Shown here: one piece after another, positions 58,533 through 64,000 of the stretch
Layout: each line of letters opens with the position of its first letter
How positions within the stretch are numbered: the first letter of the stretch is position 1
Made by a program: the position numbers and the translations under genes
Notes under the pieces: generated by a model
Seen by the model: only the letters and a program-made list of their open reading frames with translations
What the model was told of the DNA's origin: nothing
The model's database searches: none
From: Cyprinodon diabolis
Taxonomy: Eukaryota; Chordata; Actinopteri; Cyprinodontiformes; Cyprinodontidae
Length of the DNA stretch: 64,000 nt
Direction: 5' to 3'
Assembly (NCBI GenBank): GCA_030533445.1
Contig: CM060080.1
Location: 18,739,377-18,803,376, forward strand

Positions 58533-61500
58533 AAAAATCAAAATATACAACTGCATCAGTGGCACCAATACACAATGAAGCAGTGAGGAGTTTAAAGTCA
58601 AAACCTGCACATTAATCTTTTTTTCTGTGTTTAAAGATAGTTAACAACCAAGGTGCTTGTGGCAGTTTGACCTTTTCTGAATGAGACGGATGCCTGAAAC
58701 AGTTTCACCTGTGATGTTACTGGCATGCCTCACCGCATGAATACTGAGAGAGGTTCAAAAAAGCTTTTGATGACTTACAAAGTCATCCGCTGAGGGAGGT
58801 ACCTACATGCCAAACATTGCTCGGAGGACAGGTGCATCTGCTTTACTGAAAAATAAACAATCAATGACAGAGAGAGGAGTGGATGGAGGAAGGGAAAGAA
58901 GATGATCACTTGAAGCAGAGGATGGCGAGAGAGAGAGAATCTGAAGACTGAAAATATCACTGGGGCAAGAAGAATGTGTATACTCAATGAGGTGCTGCCT
59001 TGGCTCGAGTTTCACAGGCCCCTGACTATTTCACACAACACTGAACTTTGCCTGACATCTGAGCAGTGGCCAAAATTCAAGGAGACAAACGGCTATGAAG
59101 GGGGTCAGCTAAGAACTCATGGTAAGATGACTCTGAGATGGTGGGTCGCTAAGGTGCAGAAGGAGAGGTAGGCCCTAATGCCTTATTGGATAGTGCATCA
59201 TTTGATCCCAAAGGAATGTCCACATTCTCTGGACCACACAATTGGATGCTGAAAGGTCTCCTGGTGAAGTAATGAATGAGAAAAGGCAGATAAGAGGTCC
59301 CTTGCCGGGGTCTGCACCTGAGCCTCTTTGGCTGACCAGAACCTGTCTGCTGCTAATGATGAAAAAGGGTACAAGGTATGTGTGTGGAAATTGTACATGA
59401 TGAGGTTTCCCTTCTCTTGCAACATCTTCGTCGGAGGTATTACACATCCCGGTAATCTTATTTAACTGACAACAAAAAGTAGTCTGACAAAAAGCAGTAT
59501 TTACTGCAGGAGCCATTATGTGTCAGAGGTGGCAGAGAGCTCCATTTATCTTGTTCTGGGCAGCACCTTGCACTGACATTTAGACTCATGCTGCTTTAAA
59601 TCAGCGTAATCTTGTTTCAGATCCTAGGATTGCAAACAAAGGCTGGTTTCCCACTTTGCCTATTCCCATCTGCCAAAGGGAATGAAGAAGATCCAAGTTG
59701 CGAAGGTACTCTTTGCACAGGCATTGATTTCCATCACCAAAAGTTAACAAAGAGCTCATGCTCTTGATTGATCTGGTTAGCCTAGGGCACAAGGTGTATT
59801 GAGACCATCTTTTGTGAGAGGCAGCAAGCATGCAGACATCAAAGTAAACAGCTGAGGGACTAAGGTTAAGAAGACATGCAGGTGCATTAGAAAGAAACTT
59901 ATTTCAGGTTGTTTTTTGTAGGTTTTTCCTTTATGTTAGCCTTAAAGGAAGAAAAGTTGTATGTTTTATCCAGAAGAATTGGATAAAATTTAGGCTTTTA
60001 CAAAATTTACTAGCGGTCAGGAGGAGGTTGTAGAATGATGCAAACGATCACAAGAAATAGAATGAAAATGTGTTTCCATAGAAGCCCATCACTAAAAAAT
60101 ATTTTTTTCACTCATTTCGACACCATCAATATTTGTTTTAATTGATATCAAACTTGGAAAACCAGATGTTTCTATAGTATATTTAGCTAATAGATAAAAA
60201 AAAAAACATCACTGAAATGACAGGCTGTCATTTAACAAGGGAAATGTGTTATTTTCCTTCATACAAATTCTCATAATAATGGAGGAATTAGTGCACTCAT
60301 ATTTCTGATCCCAAGTGATTCTAAGTTTCATATTATGCAAAATAAGCTTCTAAGACAAATAGTGGACAGATGGTAAAAGTAATTCAGTTAAATTATGCAA
60401 TGATACAATATGAGACACTTCATAACACACTCAGGTGAGACATGTAACAGCTTTGCTGGAATTAGTCTATTTTAATGTGATGAAATAACCGCTATATTTT
60501 ATCAGATGGAAAATACCTTGTTGTATTTTCCATCATTCCTCTGTAAGAAAATGCAATGTTCACAGTGCTTCTTGTGAAATAATACGTAGATTTTGTATTT
60601 TGCAGTCTGTTTTTGGGAGTTGAGACTCTGACATGCCCAATTATGTTTTTTTCCTTTCATTTCTGGATCTTGCATACAGTACGAGGCTTAAACGCACCTG
60701 ATTCTCAGTTTTGGGAATAACCCCCTGCATACTATTTCAGAGAGAGGTGTCAAGTAACAAATACAAATACTCTGTTACTGTACTTAAGTTAATCATTTCA
60801 TGTAATTGGATGAGTCATATAACGCACACACTCATTGGTTAGCTAGTTTCTCATCTCTTTTCTAGCAGCTATGGTTCCTGAACATAAATAATTTGTGTCA
60901 GGATTTACAGACTATATGGTTTAGATTTTATAGAAATAATTACAGAAATAATTTGATGTTTTGTTAAATTAAGTTAGGTTAAACTAGATAATATAACTGC
61001 AATCATACATTTTCTGTTCACTCCATATGTCTTATATGAGTCCAGCTTTTCAAGCAGGGACATTTCACACTAAAATTGTAGAGGTCTCAAAAACTTGCGT
61101 ATCAAACATGATAAACTTAATGTTAAGGGATTATAAGAACTACAGGTAACTTTACTGCCTCTACTAGTATATCGTTGTATTAATATTTTTCCGAAACCTT
61201 GTCACTGGCATTCCCGTACTGAAAGGAATCAATTTCAATATAAAGGCCTCATCTGTATGAGGTTAATGTTCCCTACATTTCGTAGAACTCACACAAAAAT
61301 GTCAGCTTTATATTCGGGAATCTTTGTCTCTTAGAGAACACACAAGTTTGCGGTTTCTAATGTAAGAAGGAAAATAATTTAATTATCATACTACAGGAAT
61401 TTACACCAGCAACAGTGTCCAGGATTTATCATTCAGCATTCCTCTTTAACATTACTCAAGTAAAATATAATAATATTATATATAATATTATAATATTATA

Positions 61501-64000
61501 AAACCAATGGTACCCTTGAGATTTCTTCAATTTTATAGATCAATATTTTTAGGGAACTTATAGCTTACATTCCTACAAACGAAGGGTATTTCTCTAAACT
61601 GTAATCATTGGAAGACTGCCTGTCAGTTTGGTTTAATCAATACATTCAGGTCACAAAATTAAGGTTTTTGATCAAAAAGGAGACTTCCCTTTTTTTTTTT
61701 TTTTTTAGAAATGTAAGCTTGTTATTTTCCCTTTTACGTAAAGCAGCCATACTATTATATTACATAAATTGTGTGTTATTGTTAGCCAGTTGTTCTAACC
61801 CATGCAGATGACATTTTACAACACACAGCTGATGCTCAAACTGACATGTAGATAAATGATAATCCTTTTCATCAAAAACATCAGGGCACATCTCAAATCC
61901 AAATGTGAGCAAAGCACAGCTACTGCATTTCTACAACCTGTCTTCCTGTTACATTACTTCATTCTCTGCTTCCTTCCAAACGGCTTCTCCGGGAAGCTAA
62001 ACCTTGGCTCCTCTTTTCATGGTAAAAAAGAGGAGCCAAGTTTGGACATTATCAAGTTTGCACCTGAAAACGCACCACAGTATTGACTTGTTCTCAACTG
62101 TGTCTGCTCCATTCAAGCACCTACACTATGCTGCACTCTCTCGTGTCAAAGGAGGTACAGAAATCTGAGAGCGGAGCTGATTAGCTGCTGGATATTTTTA
62201 TGGACCCATGGTTAATGAGGGGCTATTATGTATCAGGACCTTGTCTCAAATTGCAGACCTTAAATACCTTTCTGGAATAGCAGTGATTTGAAAATGTATG
62301 CTAATGAGCTAAATACTTCTGAGAGCTTGGTTACTTTGCAAAATCATAATATTTATTCATCATCCTAGTGTATAAAAATTCAGTTTTAACAACCATTTTC
62401 CTGTAGATAAAATAATAATGTTTGGGAGCAACGTTCTCAGAATCACTAAGTGGTATTCACAAGCATTTGAAGTACCTCTTTGGCTGTAATGTGAGACCTA
62501 TAATGATGAACTTTCTTATAAATTTAGGATGACCTCTTGAGAAATATTAGGGAAAGAAAAAGCTGGGAGTTTACAAAGGACAAGACAAGGGGACTGTCAG
62601 CGCCAGCGCCAACTCTGTAATTCAAATATCTCCAGAGTGATGCAAAATAAATCATTTCAGCCGCCTGAAGGCATGCTAAAACAGAAACACACGTTCATAA
62701 TTACAGTTTTACTGACAGAATTTGCAGCATGCATTAAACTTGTGCATGATTTCTATTATTCAAACAGCTCTCTTTCAGCTGTCAAGAGGATTTTATTGGA
62801 TATTAGGCACTGACAATCACTGCTGTGTCTTGTTTTATTCCCAACTGTGGTTGCTTTAACATGATTTGTCATTTGAATATGAAAAATTCCAACATTATCA
62901 CAGAATCAACTGGATATAGAGTGCTTAACTGTGCATTGTGATGGTTTTTTTTTATGAAAAAGTAAAAAAAATATAGGTTGTTTAAACAGTTCATTATGTT
63001 GCAGCAACAGGCTTCTCTATTTCTATCATGCACTCATGTCGTACAACAGGGGGTACTGGGTCAGTTGGACAAGGCCCAGGACAGAGGGGGACCCAGGACC
63101 GGATTCAGCTATCAACTTGTAGCCAAATATATTTTTAGTTTCTATTACAAAACACGTGGAGAAGTACATAAGTGTGATATCTGGGTTATTATAATTTTCT
63201 TCAATTATTCCCTTACAGTATTGGGGAAATAGCCTCGCTCCATTTGTATCAAGTGGTTTGGACGTTGATGCAGCCTTTTTTACAGTTTTTTTTTTAGGAT
63301 ACTTTGGTAAAGAGTAGAAAGCTCACTGCGCTTCAGTTAGAGACAAATAAATATGGAGCATGAACCTTGCTTTCTGCTCTGGGATTAGGCAGTGGCTTTA
63401 TCAAATTGAATTAGAAATGCAACTATTTTATCTCTTGCTTAACAAATCAAAATCATTCTTCACGAAAGTCCATAATAATGCCTTGGATTTCTAAAGTAAT
63501 TTAGCACAGGAAGCCAAAAGGGATATTTAGATAAGCTAATGTTAAACTTGAGGCATATGTCAATGAAATATAAATGTCATGGTTGAGACTCGAAATCCAA
63601 CAACCTAGAGCTGTCAGATGGCCTTCATGTATTTGTTTCACTTTGCAATCCTTACTCTTAATTATTTAAAGGGATGGGTGGCCCTCCTCAGTGGCGTCAG
63701 CTGACCCAATACTATACAGTGGCACAATAGGGCACCTACAAAAAATATTTTTTGGGCAATTATTTATTTTAAAAAAAGCATGGGAACAGATAATTAATGT
63801 AAGCACGCGAGCAATTATTTTACAGGACTTATTTATTATTATTATTATAAAGTGTCATAAATAAATTGTACAATCAGATTGTTATTTTCTGCATGTCATC
63901 AAATATCTACCTGAACCAAACTGAATTTAATTGGCCCACTTGTGAACTTAACTGTATATTTCTAATCCATTTACTGATGAAGGCACAATTTATCTTCATT
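58533..64000. other. Non-coding stretch to the window end
   Basis: No gene recognised. It contains a strong hairpin at 61998-62045 (own entry), an AT-palindromic block near 61465-61500, and a T-run near 61690-61706. The 113-codon minus-strand frame at 59175-59516 has no domain. Confidence 0.4.
61998..62045. other. Perfect 15-bp inverted repeat (hairpin)
   Basis: CTTGGCTCCTCTTTT (62003-62017) and AAAAGAGGAGCCAAG (62026-62040) are exact complements around an 8-base loop. After one mismatch the stem can extend about four more pairs. No known small-RNA family is recognised. Confidence 0.7.

Overview
The window looks like AT-rich, gene-poor nuclear DNA from a ray-finned fish. This rests on its repeat content: a Tf1/sushi-type Ty3/gypsy chromovirus, L2-like LINE fragments with 3' tails common in teleosts, hAT and Tc1/mariner elements, foldback MITEs, and long ATGG and TTCTA arrays. 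No RNA gene, bacterial operon or CRISPR array is visible. Species and chromosome cannot be told from the sequence alone.

Host coding content is very small. The only convincing host exon is on the minus strand at 5420-5789. It encodes the N-terminus of a type II single-pass membrane protein and ends at a consensus splice donor. The remaining non-repeat DNA (about 0.2-5.4, 15-23, 27.7-31.4, 48-55.6 and 58.5-64 kb) looks intronic or intergenic.

Mobile elements, left to right: a Tc1 remnant (6.6 kb); a 527-bp MITE (7511-8037); two copies of an unnamed repeat (9.85 and 14.45 kb); an L2-type tail with a TTCTA array (10.66-10.85 kb); an ATGG array (12.95-13.42 kb); foldback MITEs (17.4, 19.2 and 41.9 kb); a 5'-truncated L2-like LINE (23.4-24.46 kb, minus); a coding-less LTR retrotransposon with two LTRs (25771-27748); L2 remnants (29.1 and 31.5-32.1 kb); a probable LTR fragment with two CTCF-like motifs (33.34-33.64 kb); two adjoining hAT elements (34488-35493); a third hAT element carrying a nested L1-like tail (39547-40735); a complete gypsy chromovirus on the minus strand (42077-48010); a solo LTR (55619-56005); and a Tc1/mariner element with a DD36E spacing and one premature stop (56803-58023).

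The LTR elements are the most informative. The 42-48 kb element and the coding-less 26-27 kb element share the sequence after the 5' LTR and the polypurine tract, so the short one is probably a deletion derivative of a related element. In both, the sequence just after the 5' LTR is complementary to a stretch of the same LTR about 30 bp downstream of a TATA-like box. This is the layout expected for Tf1/sushi self-priming, and the two elements differ by paired compensatory changes. In the short element, the 5' LTR has a 68-bp GT-AG segment that is missing exactly from the 3' LTR, and its splice donor lies in a 14-bp perfect hairpin. The long element has nearly identical LTRs but several disabling pol lesions, which suggests it was copied in trans.
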